47,058 bases of DNA from Bacillota bacterium (GCA_021799435.1 JAJZAN010000016.1:1-47058); one strand, 5' to 3'; numbered from the stretch's first letter, positions 34,415 through 43,069 are shown. Notes: generated by a model not told the origin, from the sequence alone. Translations and numbers: made by a program.

Positions 34415-35604
34415 AGCGCTTCAGCGGGGGATTCGGAGGGCGCATCCACAAACCGGTCTCGGCCAGCGCCTACGCCCGAAGCCGCCATGATGACAACGAC
34501 AGCTAAGAGCAGCAGGATTGGCCAGGTCCAGGAATGGGTGGCGGTGTAAAGATAGCCGACGGTCAATGGCCCCAAGGCGGCCAGCAGATAGCCGACGGAT
34601 TGGGCCATGCCGGAAATTTGCCCGGCATGCTCGTGATGCCGGGTGCGAAGGCTGAACAGCGCCAAGGCCAGGCTGATGCTGGCTCCCGCTCCAAAGCCGA
34701 CCAGCACTAGGCAGATGATGGTGACCGCTTCGTTGGTCGTGACGAGGAGGCCCAAATATCCCATAAAGAAGGCCAGAGCAACGGCCAGCACCAAAGAGAT
34801 CTGTTGACGCTGTCGGCCTGCCCAAATGGGTACCAAAAAGGTGCCGGGAAGACTAATAATCTGCATCAGCGACACCAGCCATCCGGCCAGATTCAACGAG
34901 AGTCCGCGGTCGTGCAGCAGGGTGGGGAGCCATGCCACGTTGACATAAAACAAAAACGACTGCAGACCCATGAAGAGCGTCATTTCCCAAGCCAGCGGCG
35001 AGCGCCAGAAACCGCCTCGGTTGGAAGCGGAGGGCAAATGGCGCTCTCTCAAATGCGGAATCCAGACGATAAGTCCCAAGACTCCAAGCACTCCCCAGGC
35101 GGCCAATGACCCCTGCCAGCCCAGTCCGAAGTGGTGGGACAGAGGCACACTGAGCCCGGACGCCAATCCGGCAAAGACGTTCATGATGGTGGTATAGAGT
35201 CCGGTCATAAGCCCAATGCGCTCCGGAAAGTCTCGTTTGACGAGACTCGGCAGGAGCACGTTGCTGACCGCGATGCCCGCGCCCGCCAGCAGCATGCCGG
35301 CCAACAGCCACGGGGCTGAGCCCAACGCCCGGATGAGGGTGCCGGCGAGCAGGACCGCCAAACTTACGAACAAGGTGCGCTCAATGCCGAGTGCCCGGGC
35401 CAGTTTGGGAGCCAAAGGGGACACCAAACCAAAAGATATCAGCGGCAGGGTGGTGACCAGCCCAGCCACGCCCGGCGTGAGACCGGTGCCATGGGTAATG
35501 GCGGTAATGAGCGGACCCACGCCGGTGATGGCAGGGCGCAGATTGGCGGCCAGAAAAATAATGGCCACGATGATTAGCCATGATTGCTTGCGCCTTCCCT
35601 GCAT
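34411..35604 (-). CDS. MFS transporter, CynX/NimT family
   Basis: A twelve-helix permease of 397 residues in the cyanate/2-nitroimidazole group. Characteristic segments are IIFLAANLRPAITGVGPL (first helix with N-L-R-P), VTTLPLISFGLVSPLAPKLARALG, and MTGLYTTIMNVFAGLASGLSVPL. Members export or import small anions and drugs; the substrate here is unknown. ATG at 35604 is chosen because GGGAG precedes it and the first helix follows directly. In-frame ATGs at 35619 and 35649 lack ribosome sites, and the frame extends to 35829 without family similarity. The 3' end overlaps anmK by four bases (convergent). Confidence 0.88.
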   Translation of the reverse strand: MQGRRKQSWLIIVAIIFLAANLRPAITGVGPLITAITHGTGLTPGVAGLVTTLPLISFGLVSPLAPKLARALGIERTLFVSLAVLLAGTLIRALGSAPWLLAGMLLAGAGIAVSNVLLPSLVKRDFPERIGLMTGLYTTIMNVFAGLASGLSVPLSHHFGLGWQGSLAAWGVLGVLGLIVWIPHLRERHLPSASNRGGFWRSPLAWEMTLFMGLQSFLFYVNVAWLPTLLHDRGLSLNLAGWLVSLMQIISLPGTFLVPIWAGRQRQQISLVLAVALAFFMGYLGLLVTTNEAVTIICLVLVGFGAGASISLALALFSLRTRHHEHAGQISGMAQSVGYLLAALGPLTVGYLYTATHSWTWPILLLLAVVVIMAASGVGAGRDRFVDAPSESPAEAL

Positions 35605-35714
35605 GGTTCCCACTCCCATTGTGTGCAATAACTGTTCTATTGTATCCATCGCCGGTATCGGCATCAATGGTTGACTGTGCCGGATCAGGAAGGCTGTCCT
35701 TCCAGTGGCACTTC

Positions 35715-35743
35715 TTGCAAGATTGACCGGGGCATCATATACT
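35715..35743 (+). promoter_or_regulatory. Predicted promoter of the rsgA leader transcript
   Basis: TTGCAA (35715-35720) and TATACT (35738-35743) are separated by exactly 17 bases. Transcription would start near 35750, just before the GCCGGA hairpin. Confidence 0.6.
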
Positions 35744-35756
35744 AAGGCCACAATCA

Positions 35757-35771
35757 GCCGGAGAATCCGGC
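35757..35771 (+). promoter_or_regulatory. Leader hairpin GCCGGA-GAA-TCCGGC
   Basis: A perfect six-base stem with a GAA loop near the predicted 5' end of the transcript. Its arms contain CCGGA and TCCGG, the same words that form the terminator stem at 35883-35902, so the two structures could exchange partners. Confidence 0.6.
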
Positions 35772-35787
35772 ATCGGAGGTGAGGACT

Positions 35788-35856
35788 ATGAAAGCGACCT
35801 ATTTTGTGTTGCCTTTCATGATTCCGCACCGACGATGGAAGAGTGGCGCGCGCTAA
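35788..35856 (+). CDS. Candidate leader peptide, 22 residues
   Basis: A mini-ORF starting with ATG at 35788 directly after GGAGGTGAGG, one of the strongest ribosome sites in the window. It encodes MKATYFVLPFMIPHRRW and five more residues, ending with TAA at 35854-35856. It lies between a leader hairpin and an intrinsic terminator in front of rsgA, the arrangement expected of a translation-controlled attenuator. The peptide has no repeated amino acid, so amino-acid starvation is a less obvious signal than general ribosome stalling. It could alternatively be an independent micropeptide. There is no homology evidence. Confidence 0.5.
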   Translation: MKATYFVLPFMIPHRRWKSGAR

Positions 35857-35880
35857 GCCAGAGCGAGTCCTTGTGTTGTC

Positions 35881-35909
35881 GGTCCGGGGTCATGCACCCG
35901 GATTTTTTT
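35881..35909 (+). terminator. Intrinsic terminator in the rsgA leader
   Basis: TCCGGG (35883-35888) pairs with CCCGGA (35897-35902) around an eight-base loop, with two more possible wobble pairs, and is followed by seven T (35903-35909). It lies 25 bases after the mini-ORF stop and 42 bases before the rsgA reading frame, so it must be read through for rsgA expression. Confidence 0.78.
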
Positions 35910-35953
35910 GTTGCCTCCGACTGCGGGGGTGAGACGACAAGGAGGAACTCATC

Positions 35954-37054
35954 ATCAAACAGGATGTCACGACGCCCCACCCGCTGGAGGGCTGGGGGTT
36001 TCGTCTAGAATTTCAAGAGGCTTGGCGGCAGGGCGGCTTCGCCGGGCGTCCAGCCCGCATCACGGCAGACTACGGAGAATTTTTTGGGGTCGTGTCCATC
36101 GATTCCCTAAGTGCGCTGTCTCATCACCGGGCTGTGTCATCCGGCCGGTTGCGGCATGATACCGCCGACCGGTCCCAATGGCCGCAGGTGGGTGATTTTG
36201 TTGCTCTCGACGACAACCGGGATCCCGCTCGCATTGTGGCGCTGATGCCGCGAAGAACGGCGCTTATGCGAAAGAATCCCGGCCTGGTCTATGATGCGCA
36301 GGTGATGGCCGCGAATATCGACATGGTGTGCATCATGGTCAGCATGGCGGAGGCACCAAAGGTCGGAAGACTCGAACGCTCGTTGGCCCTGGCCTGGGAC
36401 AGCGGGGCCAATCCCCTCATCGTCCTCACCAAGAAGGACTTGGCAGAGCGCCCTGAGTCCATTGTGGCGGAGGTAGAACGTGTGGCCATGGGTGTTCCCA
36501 TCATCCCCCTCAGTGTTGTCAATGGAGACGGGGTGGATGCGCTTCAGGACTATCTTGGAGCCGGTCAGACCGTGGCTTTGCTGGGACCGTCGGGCGTGGG
36601 CAAATCCACCCTCATTAACCACTGGCTTGGCGAACAGCGGCAAACGGTGCAGGCCGTGCGCGCCGAGGATGGCCGGGGCCGGCACACCACCACCCATCGG
36701 CAAATTTTCCAGATTCCCTCGGGATCTCTGGTCGTGGACATTCCCGGTATCCGTGAAATGGGGCTCTGGGATGGGGGAGCCGAAACCGTGTTTTCGGACA
36801 TCGAAGAGGTCTCGGGCGGGTGTCGGTTTTCGGATTGTCAGCATGGGGATGAACCGGGCTGTGCAGTGAAAGCGGCCCTCGCCGCCGGAACTCTCAACCC
36901 CGACCGCTTGGAGCAGTATGACAAGATGCTCCGGGAACTGGCGCACGTGGAGCGCAAACGCTCCGCCAAAGCACGTCAAGAAGAGCGCCAGTTGTGGAAG
37001 CAGCGCAGCCGCGAGGCGCGGCACAACATCCGTGTCAAGCGGGGAGAGCGGTGA
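35954..37054 (+). CDS. rsgA: Ribosome small-subunit-dependent GTPase A, apparently with an ATC start
   Basis: A circularly permuted GTPase that acts in late 30S assembly. Motifs come in permuted order: G4 LTKKD, G1 GPSGVGKSTLINHWLG, G3 DIPGIREMG, then the zinc-binding C/H cluster CRFSDCQHGDEPGCAV and a basic helical tail. The N-terminal OB fold (GWGFRLEFQEAWRQGGFAGRPARITADYGEFFGVV ... SGRLRHD) is encoded upstream of the first standard start, GTG at 36092, so that codon cannot be the real one. The frame opens after a TGA at 35930-35932, and contains AAGGAGG (35939-35945) followed by ATC at 35951 and 35954; no ATG, GTG or TTG is available. ATC 35954, eight bases after the ribosome site, is the best candidate. 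A leader with mini-ORF and terminator precedes it. Confidence 0.85.
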   Translation: MKQDVTTPHPLEGWGFRLEFQEAWRQGGFAGRPARITADYGEFFGVVSIDSLSALSHHRAVSSGRLRHDTADRSQWPQVGDFVALDDNRDPARIVALMPRRTALMRKNPGLVYDAQVMAANIDMVCIMVSMAEAPKVGRLERSLALAWDSGANPLIVLTKKDLAERPESIVAEVERVAMGVPIIPLSVVNGDGVDALQDYLGAGQTVALLGPSGVGKSTLINHWLGEQRQTVQAVRAEDGRGRHTTTHRQIFQIPSGSLVVDIPGIREMGLWDGGAETVFSDIEEVSGGCRFSDCQHGDEPGCAVKAALAAGTLNPDRLEQYDKMLRELAHVERKRSAKARQEERQLWKQRSREARHNIRVKRGER

Positions 37055-37110
37055 AGGGGCCTGCACAGCATGTCTGGCATGGGTTAGGATAGATGCGGAG
37101 GTGGAGAGAT

Positions 37111-38091
37111 TTGGAAAAGCGCAGGTTAGGAAATGAGGGATTGACCGTCTCGGCCCAAGGGTTGGGCTGCATGGGCATGTCTGACTTTTATGGCGACCGC
37201 GACGAGGAGGAGTCCATCCGCACCATTCACCGTGCCTTGGAACTCGGGATTGCCTTTTTCGATACGGCCGACATGTACGGGCCGTTCACCAACGAAGAGC
37301 TGGTGGGAAAAGCACTGAAGGGCCACCGCGACCAGGTCATCCTGGCTACTAAGTTTGGGAATGAGCGCACAGCGGATGGGAAGTTCGTGCGCATTAATGG
37401 GACGCCCGCGTATGTGCGGGAGGCGGTGGAAGGATCGCTGAGGCGGCTCGGAGTGGATGTCATCGACCTCTACTATCAGCACCGGGTAGATCCCACCGTG
37501 GCTATCGAGGAGACGGTGGGCGCCATGGCGGAATTGGTCAAAGAGGGCAAAGTGCGGTTTCTGGGGCTCTCCGAAGCGGCCCCCGAGACCGTTCGCCGCG
37601 CCCATAAGGTGCACCCCATTTCTGCCCTGCAAACGGAATACTCCCTGTGGAGCCGCGATCCCGAAGAAGAGATCCTGCCGACGATGCGAGAACTGGGCAT
37701 TGGATTCGTCGCCTACAGTCCCTTGGGACGCGGCTTTTTAACCGGGCGGTTCAAAAACCCGGAGGATCTGCCGGCTGACGACTATCGCCGCCATCACCCG
37801 CGCTTTCAGGGTGAGAATTTCGCGCGCAACTTGGAACTGGTGCGGACCGTAGAAGATATGGCCCGGGACTTGGGAGCCACGCCGGCTCAGTTAGCCCTGG
37901 CTTGGGTCATGGCGCAGGGACCGGATATTGTGCCGATTCCGGGGACCAAGCGGCGCCAATATTTGGAGGAAAACGTCGGCGCACAAGAATTGCGCTTGAC
38001 CCCGGAGGCGATTCAACGCCTGTCTGAGGTCATTCCCCCCGGGAAGGCTGCAGGGCTTCGCTATGCCGACATGAGTACGGTCAATCGCTGA
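37111..38091 (+). CDS. Aldo/keto reductase, YhdN/AKR13-like
   Basis: A cytosolic NADPH-dependent reductase of 326 residues. The TIM-barrel signatures are [37 protein letters not shown] (catalytic Asp and Tyr), ILATKFG (Lys), [11 protein letters not shown] (His), and the cofactor loop [15 protein letters not shown]. The substrate is probably a range of aldehydes or ketones. The start is TTG at 37111 because GGAGGTGGAG lies just before it; an ATG at 37093 is upstream of that ribosome site. It follows rsgA after 56 bases on the same strand. Despite the shared fold it belongs to a different branch from the reductase at 6888. Confidence 0.92.
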   Translation: MEKRRLGNEGLTVSAQGLGCMGMSDFYGDRDEEESIRTIHRALELGIAFFDTADMYGPFTNEELVGKALKGHRDQVILATKFGNERTADGKFVRINGTPAYVREAVEGSLRRLGVDVIDLYYQHRVDPTVAIEETVGAMAELVKEGKVRFLGLSEAAPETVRRAHKVHPISALQTEYSLWSRDPEEEILPTMRELGIGFVAYSPLGRGFLTGRFKNPEDLPADDYRRHHPRFQGENFARNLELVRTVEDMARDLGATPAQLALAWVMAQGPDIVPIPGTKRRQYLEENVGAQELRLTPEAIQRLSEVIPPGKAAGLRYADMSTVNR

Positions 38092-38093
38092 CC

Positions 38094-38489
38094 TCAGCTC
38101 CGTGTAAGATTGCGCAGGGCGTGTCCCACCCACGCGCCGCTTAATCCCAGCAGCAGTGCCATGAGGGCCGTGAGAGCCCACACAATCAGCCCGTGACGGC
38201 CAAATCCCATAATGGCCGCCACGAGGTTGGCGGTGCGGCCTAGAGGGTATTGCACACCGGTGACCACTAACGGCAAGGCGTATCCTGCCAGGGCGACCAC
38301 CAGCCCGCCGAGATATTGCCGCCGGGTGGTGGGCATGGTCAGCGCCCACAAGAGGGCAATGGGCCAGGGAGCCCACCAGGCTCCATGCAGGAGCAGCAGC
38401 CACACCAACAGCGCGGCTGGGATCAGGCCCCAGAGGCCCAACATCGACAGAGCTTCTGACTTTCGTCTAAGACTGGGCGCAGGTCTCAT
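38094..38489 (-). CDS. Small membrane protein, unknown function
   Basis: A 131-residue protein with four likely membrane helices (about residues 15-36, 38-52, 60-80, 100-122) and basic ends, suggesting both termini face the cytoplasm. I recognise no family. ATG at 38489 overlaps the stop of the penicillin-acylase-type gene by four bases, so it is translated with it and may help anchor or process that protein. The convergent aldo/keto reductase gene ends two bases away. Confidence 0.7.
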   Translation of the reverse strand: MRPAPSLRRKSEALSMLGLWGLIPAALLVWLLLLHGAWWAPWPIALLWALTMPTTRRQYLGGLVVALAGYALPLVVTGVQYPLGRTANLVAAIMGFGRHGLIVWALTALMALLLGLSGAWVGHALRNLTRS

Positions 38490-41053
38490 GGGATCATCCT
38501 CCAGAGGGATAGATGCTGGCCTTCAACCTGGGACACAACATGCATCCTGTAATAACGTCCATTCCACCAGGCAGCGATTTGGTCCTCGTAGAGAGGAGAC
38601 AAGGGGTTTTCGCTTTGGCCGCCGGGATACACTCCTTCGGCGAAGGGAGGACGGTTCGGCCCTTGCCAGCTCACAATCATGCGCCAACTAGGCCCGGCGT
38701 GCGAGACCAAGCCTCCGTCCGCGGCATCCACTGTCCACGAGTCGCCGCTCGAGCCCCGCGGACCATAGCCCAGCACGGGTACCTGTGCCAGCGATTGAAA
38801 GTTTCGGCTGTGGACCTTGCCCCATTGCCACTTCTGGGGGTCCGTGCCGAGTTTTTGGCGGAGTTCCGCGATGGTGCGCTGAAACGCCGTCACCATGACC
38901 TCTTGGGCGGTGCGCGATCGGCCGTTGGGCAGGGTAAAGGCACTGTTCTTCGGCGCCTTTAACGTCCAGGCTTGGAGGTCTTCCACCAACGGATTACCTA
39001 CTTCGCTGATGTTGTTCAAGGCCAGGTTGGAGTCCTGGCTTACCGGGACGTGGGTCCACCACGGGCCGAACGCCGTCTTGATGTATTGGTTGATGAAGAA
39101 CCACCAGATGGTGGGTTGAGGAGCGCCGGCCGCCATCGTCCCGTTCCAGCCCTGCATCAATTGGGCGGCCTGCCGGGCAGTGGAAGACAGCGACGCACTC
39201 TTTAGATCTTTCACCAGCGACGGCACCATCTGCTGGGCCAGCACATCTTGGACGTTGTTTTGCAGAGCGGCGAAATTCGCGGGGGTGAGATGGCGCGCTT
39301 TTTGGAGCGTGTGATAAATTTGGTCGGCTCGGTAGCCCGTGGAGAAGAAGTCCAGAGCATTTCCTATGTAATAGGGATATTGGCTGGAAACCACGCGCTG
39401 GTTGGCCGAGAACAGAAGGTGGGATGCGGGGTCATAGCTTTGTGGAATGGCGTTATAGGGAATGGTGCCCACGATATCGTCCTGCCCGGTTCCGTTAAGC
39501 GGCATCCAGGGTTGACCATGGGCTACCTCCGGATAATAGCCAGCCGAGATGAGGCCGATGTTGCCCCGATTGTCCGCGTATATGAAGTTTTGGCTCGGCG
39601 CGTGCCATAATGCGAGAGCCTTCCGGAATTGGGCAAAGTTCTTCGACCGGATAATGCCCAGCATGCTTTGCACGTCTTGGGACGGCAACGCTCCCATCCA
39701 GTCGACGGCCAAGGTCTGTCCGGATTGGGTCATGAGGGGGCCGTGGACAGTCAGGCGGACTGTCAAAGGCACGTCCTTTCCGCCCTTCACAGGGATCTCA
39801 TAGTGGACCGTCTTCATCTTCCGCCAAGCGCCATGCCAATAATATTGGCCGGGGTGGGAGGGACTCAGCTTTTCCTGATAAAACAGCGTGGCTTGATTCT
39901 GGACATTGGTGAGGCTCCACGCGATGTTCCGGTTGAAACCGATGAGAATCATGGGAACACCGGGGATGGACACGCCGGAGAAATGGTAACTCGGTGAGGA
40001 GCCGGCTATTTGATACCAGATGGCCGGCAAGGTCTGGGTCAAATGGGGGTCGCCCGCCAGCATGGCCCCGCCGTTGGCGGTTTTCGCTCCTGATACCGCC
40101 CAGTTGTTGCTGTCGGAAAAGGCGTGATGGAACTCTTGGGATATGGCTTGCACCTTTTCTAAAGCCACGCTGACGGCGTGACTGTTGGGTTGTCCCAAAG
40201 CTTGGCTTTGTCCTGCCGAAGCCTGGCCCGGCACCTGGTTGCTGGGAACGCCGCCGGTCAGCGCCGCCGGCATCTGGGCCAGCGTTTGGGACTCTATCGG
40301 CGCCAGTGCCTCCTTGCGGTAGGGGCCTAGATCATACGGGTGTTGAACATTGGGTTCTTGAATGGGGAACCAAGCCATGGTGCGGCTCGCCCCCAGAGCC
40401 CGGGACAGCAGACGGTATTCAATGGGGGCGGTGGTGTAGTCGAGGCTTTGGGTCATGTCGGCTTGGACAATCAGCGTGTCGATAGGCGTCCAGGGCGCGG
40501 GTTGATATCCCAACAGCTTGAACATAGCTGGCAGGGTGCCGTCTTGCTTGTCTTGGCGAATGACGTCGTTGACCCCGGCTGAATACGCCTCCAGTACCCG
40601 TCGGGTGGCCGGAGTGGCGGTCAGCCAATTAGCCCGCGCGGTGCGCAGGAGACCCAACTGAAGCTCAAACTTGTCGGACGAGAGAGCGGCGGGACCCACG
40701 ACCTGAGACAACAGCCCTTCGCCCTGGCGCCGCATCAGGTCCATCTCAAACAGCCGGTTTTTGGCCTGCAGATAGCCGATCGCGAGAAACAAGTCATGAT
40801 TGGTGAAAGCTTTTATGTATGCGGTGCCTCGGGCATCGAAGCGCACCGATACCGGCTTCAAGAGCCCCGGCACCCTCAGGGTTTCGGATTTTAGGGGTGC
40901 AGCGCCAAAGGCCATCGTCCACACGCCTTCCGCCGAGCTAAAGGCTGGGCCCAGCGGGGGCAGCGGTCCAGCGCCGTGAAATCCCACGTCTAACACTGCG
41001 CCAGACAACACCAGAGCGAACAGCAGCGAGACGCCAGCTTTCATTCGTCCCAT
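38486..41053 (-). CDS. Penicillin acylase family protein (Ntn hydrolase S45)
   Basis: An exported or membrane-attached acylase precursor of 855 residues. It has an N-terminal hydrophobic segment, then the alpha part (VRFDARGTAYIKAFTNHDLFLAIGYLQAKNRLFEMDLMRR, a standard stretch), a spacer, and the beta chain starting at the autocatalytic Ser315 in DSNNWAVSGAKTANGGAMLAGDPHL. The residue before the nucleophile is Asp314, whereas many relatives have Gly. Later IGFNRNIAWSLTNV is also conserved. Members cleave acyl groups from penicillins, N-acyl homoserine lactones or other amides; the substrate is not predictable. ATG at 41053 follows GGAGG. It lies 16 bases downstream of the MFS gene. Confidence 0.92.
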   Translation of the reverse strand: MGRMKAGVSLLFALVLSGAVLDVGFHGAGPLPPLGPAFSSAEGVWTMAFGAAPLKSETLRVPGLLKPVSVRFDARGTAYIKAFTNHDLFLAIGYLQAKNRLFEMDLMRRQGEGLLSQVVGPAALSSDKFELQLGLLRTARANWLTATPATRRVLEAYSAGVNDVIRQDKQDGTLPAMFKLLGYQPAPWTPIDTLIVQADMTQSLDYTTAPIEYRLLSRALGASRTMAWFPIQEPNVQHPYDLGPYRKEALAPIESQTLAQMPAALTGGVPSNQVPGQASAGQSQALGQPNSHAVSVALEKVQAISQEFHHAFSDSNNWAVSGAKTANGGAMLAGDPHLTQTLPAIWYQIAGSSPSYHFSGVSIPGVPMILIGFNRNIAWSLTNVQNQATLFYQEKLSPSHPGQYYWHGAWRKMKTVHYEIPVKGGKDVPLTVRLTVHGPLMTQSGQTLAVDWMGALPSQDVQSMLGIIRSKNFAQFRKALALWHAPSQNFIYADNRGNIGLISAGYYPEVAHGQPWMPLNGTGQDDIVGTIPYNAIPQSYDPASHLLFSANQRVVSSQYPYYIGNALDFFSTGYRADQIYHTLQKARHLTPANFAALQNNVQDVLAQQMVPSLVKDLKSASLSSTARQAAQLMQGWNGTMAAGAPQPTIWWFFINQYIKTAFGPWWTHVPVSQDSNLALNNISEVGNPLVEDLQAWTLKAPKNSAFTLPNGRSRTAQEVMVTAFQRTIAELRQKLGTDPQKWQWGKVHSRNFQSLAQVPVLGYGPRGSSGDSWTVDAADGGLVSHAGPSWRMIVSWQGPNRPPFAEGVYPGGQSENPLSPLYEDQIAAWWNGRYYRMHVVSQVEGQHLSLWRMIP

Positions 41054-41069
41054 CTTTTTTCCTCCGTCC

Positions 41070-42317
41070 TTAGGGGAGATCCTTCGCTGGACGTGTGCTT
41101 GCGTGGGGCTCGGTGCGGATTACCGCGCAGGCCAGCAACGACAGGAAGGATGCGATGACATTAACCCAAAACATGGCGCTGTACGAACCGCCTTGGGCCG
41201 CAATCATAAATCCGGTGACGGGCGCCGCCACCAAAAGCCCCACCGATTGGGTGAGATTGGCGACCCCATACAGCAGGCCATAGTACTGGGACGCATCGGT
41301 GCCGCGGGGCAACGCGCGATTTAAGAGGTCCGATCCCCATGGGTAGCTGACCACTTGAATGCCGCCCCAGAAAATGCCTGCGACAAATAGCAGCAAGAAG
41401 GCGAGCGGGACACTGCGGATGATGGTGCCGGTGTACCCAATGAGGCCAAAGGCTCCGATGCAGATCAACATCAGCGGCTTAGCTGGAAATCGCTCATACA
41501 GGCGCCCAAATACCAGAGCCACGATGATGGTCGAGAGCGTAAAGATAGCCATTCCCAACGCGGCATCAATCACGGTGCCGTGCAAGGTGTGAACCATAAA
41601 CAGGGTGAAAAACGACGCCATGGCTTCGAAAGCCAGCCACCAGAACAACTGGGCCACAAAATATTTGATGAGGTCGGAACTTAGCCAGGGAACCCGCGGC
41701 AGTCGCTCTGCAGCGGCCGGAGTGTCTCCAGGGGCCCGTTCGCGGACGGCGAACCCGGTGACCAGACCCCCCGCCACCATGATTGCGGCGGTCACCCAGA
41801 ACGCGCCGCCATGAATGGTCTTCCACAATAGCGGGATGGGTAGAAACGCCAAAAAGTTTCCGACCTGCCACCACAAGTTCAAGAGACCCGACGCGCGTCC
41901 CCAAAATTGCGGTTTGACGATGTCCGGCATCCAGGCCTGATAGGGGGTGGGAGAGACTTGCTGAAAGAAGTAGAAGCTGATGAGAAAGATGATGGCTAAG
42001 TTCAGCACGTGCGATCCGGTAAAGAGCACCCACAAAATGCCCGCCAAGGGGGCGCTGAAGATGACATAGAGCCGCCGTCGCCCAAAGCGGGTGGTGTAGC
42101 GGTCGCTCATCCATCCCGCCAATGGATTGAGAATCAGGCCTAAGAGCCCCTCCATCCCTAGGACCAGCCCAATGAGCGGTTGGGAGGGGGTCAACAGGCT
42201 CAACAGGTCGGCGGCAAAGACCTTGTTGACGCCATAACCGACGTTGCGGGCCATGCCCGCCATACCAAGCCAACTAATTTCGCGGGACGAGTACGGATTT
42301 GTCTCTGGCTCGGCCAT
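41070..42317 (-). CDS. MFS transporter, GPH/SLC45-like sugar permease
   Basis: A twelve-helix permease of 415 residues. The segment GWMSDRYTTRFGRRRLYVIFSAPLAGILWVLF after the second helix and FQQVSPTPYQAWMPDIVKPQFWGRASGL resemble the glycoside-pentoside-hexuronide and SLC45-like sucrose permeases. A charged N-terminus precedes the first helix, with a central loop near residue 200 (RERAPGDTPAAAERLPRVPW). The substrate is unknown. ATG at 42317 directly follows the stop of the GDPD gene, with GAGAGGTG inside that gene's end, so the two are coupled. Confidence 0.88.
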   Translation of the reverse strand: MAEPETNPYSSREISWLGMAGMARNVGYGVNKVFAADLLSLLTPSQPLIGLVLGMEGLLGLILNPLAGWMSDRYTTRFGRRRLYVIFSAPLAGILWVLFTGSHVLNLAIIFLISFYFFQQVSPTPYQAWMPDIVKPQFWGRASGLLNLWWQVGNFLAFLPIPLLWKTIHGGAFWVTAAIMVAGGLVTGFAVRERAPGDTPAAAERLPRVPWLSSDLIKYFVAQLFWWLAFEAMASFFTLFMVHTLHGTVIDAALGMAIFTLSTIIVALVFGRLYERFPAKPLMLICIGAFGLIGYTGTIIRSVPLAFLLLFVAGIFWGGIQVVSYPWGSDLLNRALPRGTDASQYYGLLYGVANLTQSVGLLVAAPVTGFMIAAQGGSYSAMFWVNVIASFLSLLACAVIRTEPHASTRPAKDLP

Positions 42318-42998
42318 CTAGGCACCTCTCCGAGCTTTCAGAGCCCAATCGGGGCGATCCGAAGCGATACCGTCTACCCCAGCTGAGACCATCGAGGCGA
42401 TCTCGTCTTGGGTATTGGGTGTCCATACCGTCACCAGACAGTCTTCTCGGTGCATATCCTCGACCAACTGCTGGTCGACCATCTCATAATGGAGCGACAG
42501 CATGCGGACATGCGCTTGGCGGGCAACCTGAGCCAAGTCCACGGGTACTCCAGCCAAGAGAACGCCGCCTTCAAGACCCGGCACGCGGTCTACCAGCTCT
42601 TTGACCGCCCGGTGGTAGAAGCTAATCGGTACGATACGAGATGTAAGGCCAGGATTGGTTCCCAAGAGTCTTACGAGTCCTGTCACCGCAGCGGGCGTTT
42701 TAATCTCGACCACGACCGGAATGGTGATGGCCTCGAGCAGATCGGCTAGGGTAGGCACTCCTTCCCCGTTGCCGACATCAATACGGGACAACTCGTCAGC
42801 GGTTAAATCGCTGACCCGAAAGTTTTGCCCGCCCGTGCGGGATAGCGTGGGGTCGTGGATAACCATCAAGTGGCCGTCTTGGCTGACATGTACATCGCAC
42901 TCCACCATGTCCACACCCAACGCTTCGGACTGGCGAAATGCCGTCAAGGTGTTTTCCGGATATAACTCCCCGCCTCCGCGGTGCGCAATCACCCACAT
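42318..42998 (-). CDS. Glycerophosphodiester phosphodiesterase family protein
   Basis: Hydrolyses glycerophosphodiesters such as glycerophosphoethanolamine to glycerol-3-phosphate and an alcohol. The 226-residue TIM barrel starts MWVIAHRGGGELYPENTLTAF with catalytic His6-Arg7 and the PENT Glu, then VECDVHVSQDGHLMVIHDPTLSRT with metal-binding Glu/Asp and the second catalytic His. The ATG at 42998 is preferred, nine bases after AGGGGG; an ATG at 43007 abuts the ribosome site, and the frame extends far upstream without similarity. There is no signal peptide, so it would work on internal or imported substrates. Its product could enter the same pool as that of the window's glycerol kinase. Confidence 0.92.
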   Translation of the reverse strand: MWVIAHRGGGELYPENTLTAFRQSEALGVDMVECDVHVSQDGHLMVIHDPTLSRTGGQNFRVSDLTADELSRIDVGNGEGVPTLADLLEAITIPVVVEIKTPAAVTGLVRLLGTNPGLTSRIVPISFYHRAVKELVDRVPGLEGGVLLAGVPVDLAQVARQAHVRMLSLHYEMVDQQLVEDMHREDCLVTVWTPNTQDEIASMVSAGVDGIASDRPDWALKARRGA

Positions 42999-43069
42999 AG
43001 TAGGCATCCCCCTAAGACTTCGTTGGCGGGGATATTCGCCTGGCGATGCTTGGTTTCCTGCCACGACTC

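Noticed and set aside
35605-35829. N-terminal extension of the CynX-type MFS gene to 35829
   Set aside because: It would run through the rsgA leader promoter and has no ribosome site or family similarity; the ATG at 35604 with GGGAG directly precedes the first helix.
35964-36008. ATG at 35964 as the rsgA start
   Set aside because: It is in another frame and reaches a stop after 14 codons; it also lies 18 bases from the ribosome site.
37891-38403. A 170-codon minus-strand frame overlapping the aldo/keto reductase 3' end
   Set aside because: It is Pro/Arg/His-rich, overlaps two better-supported genes and has no ribosome site; it is a shadow of the small membrane protein gene and the reductase.
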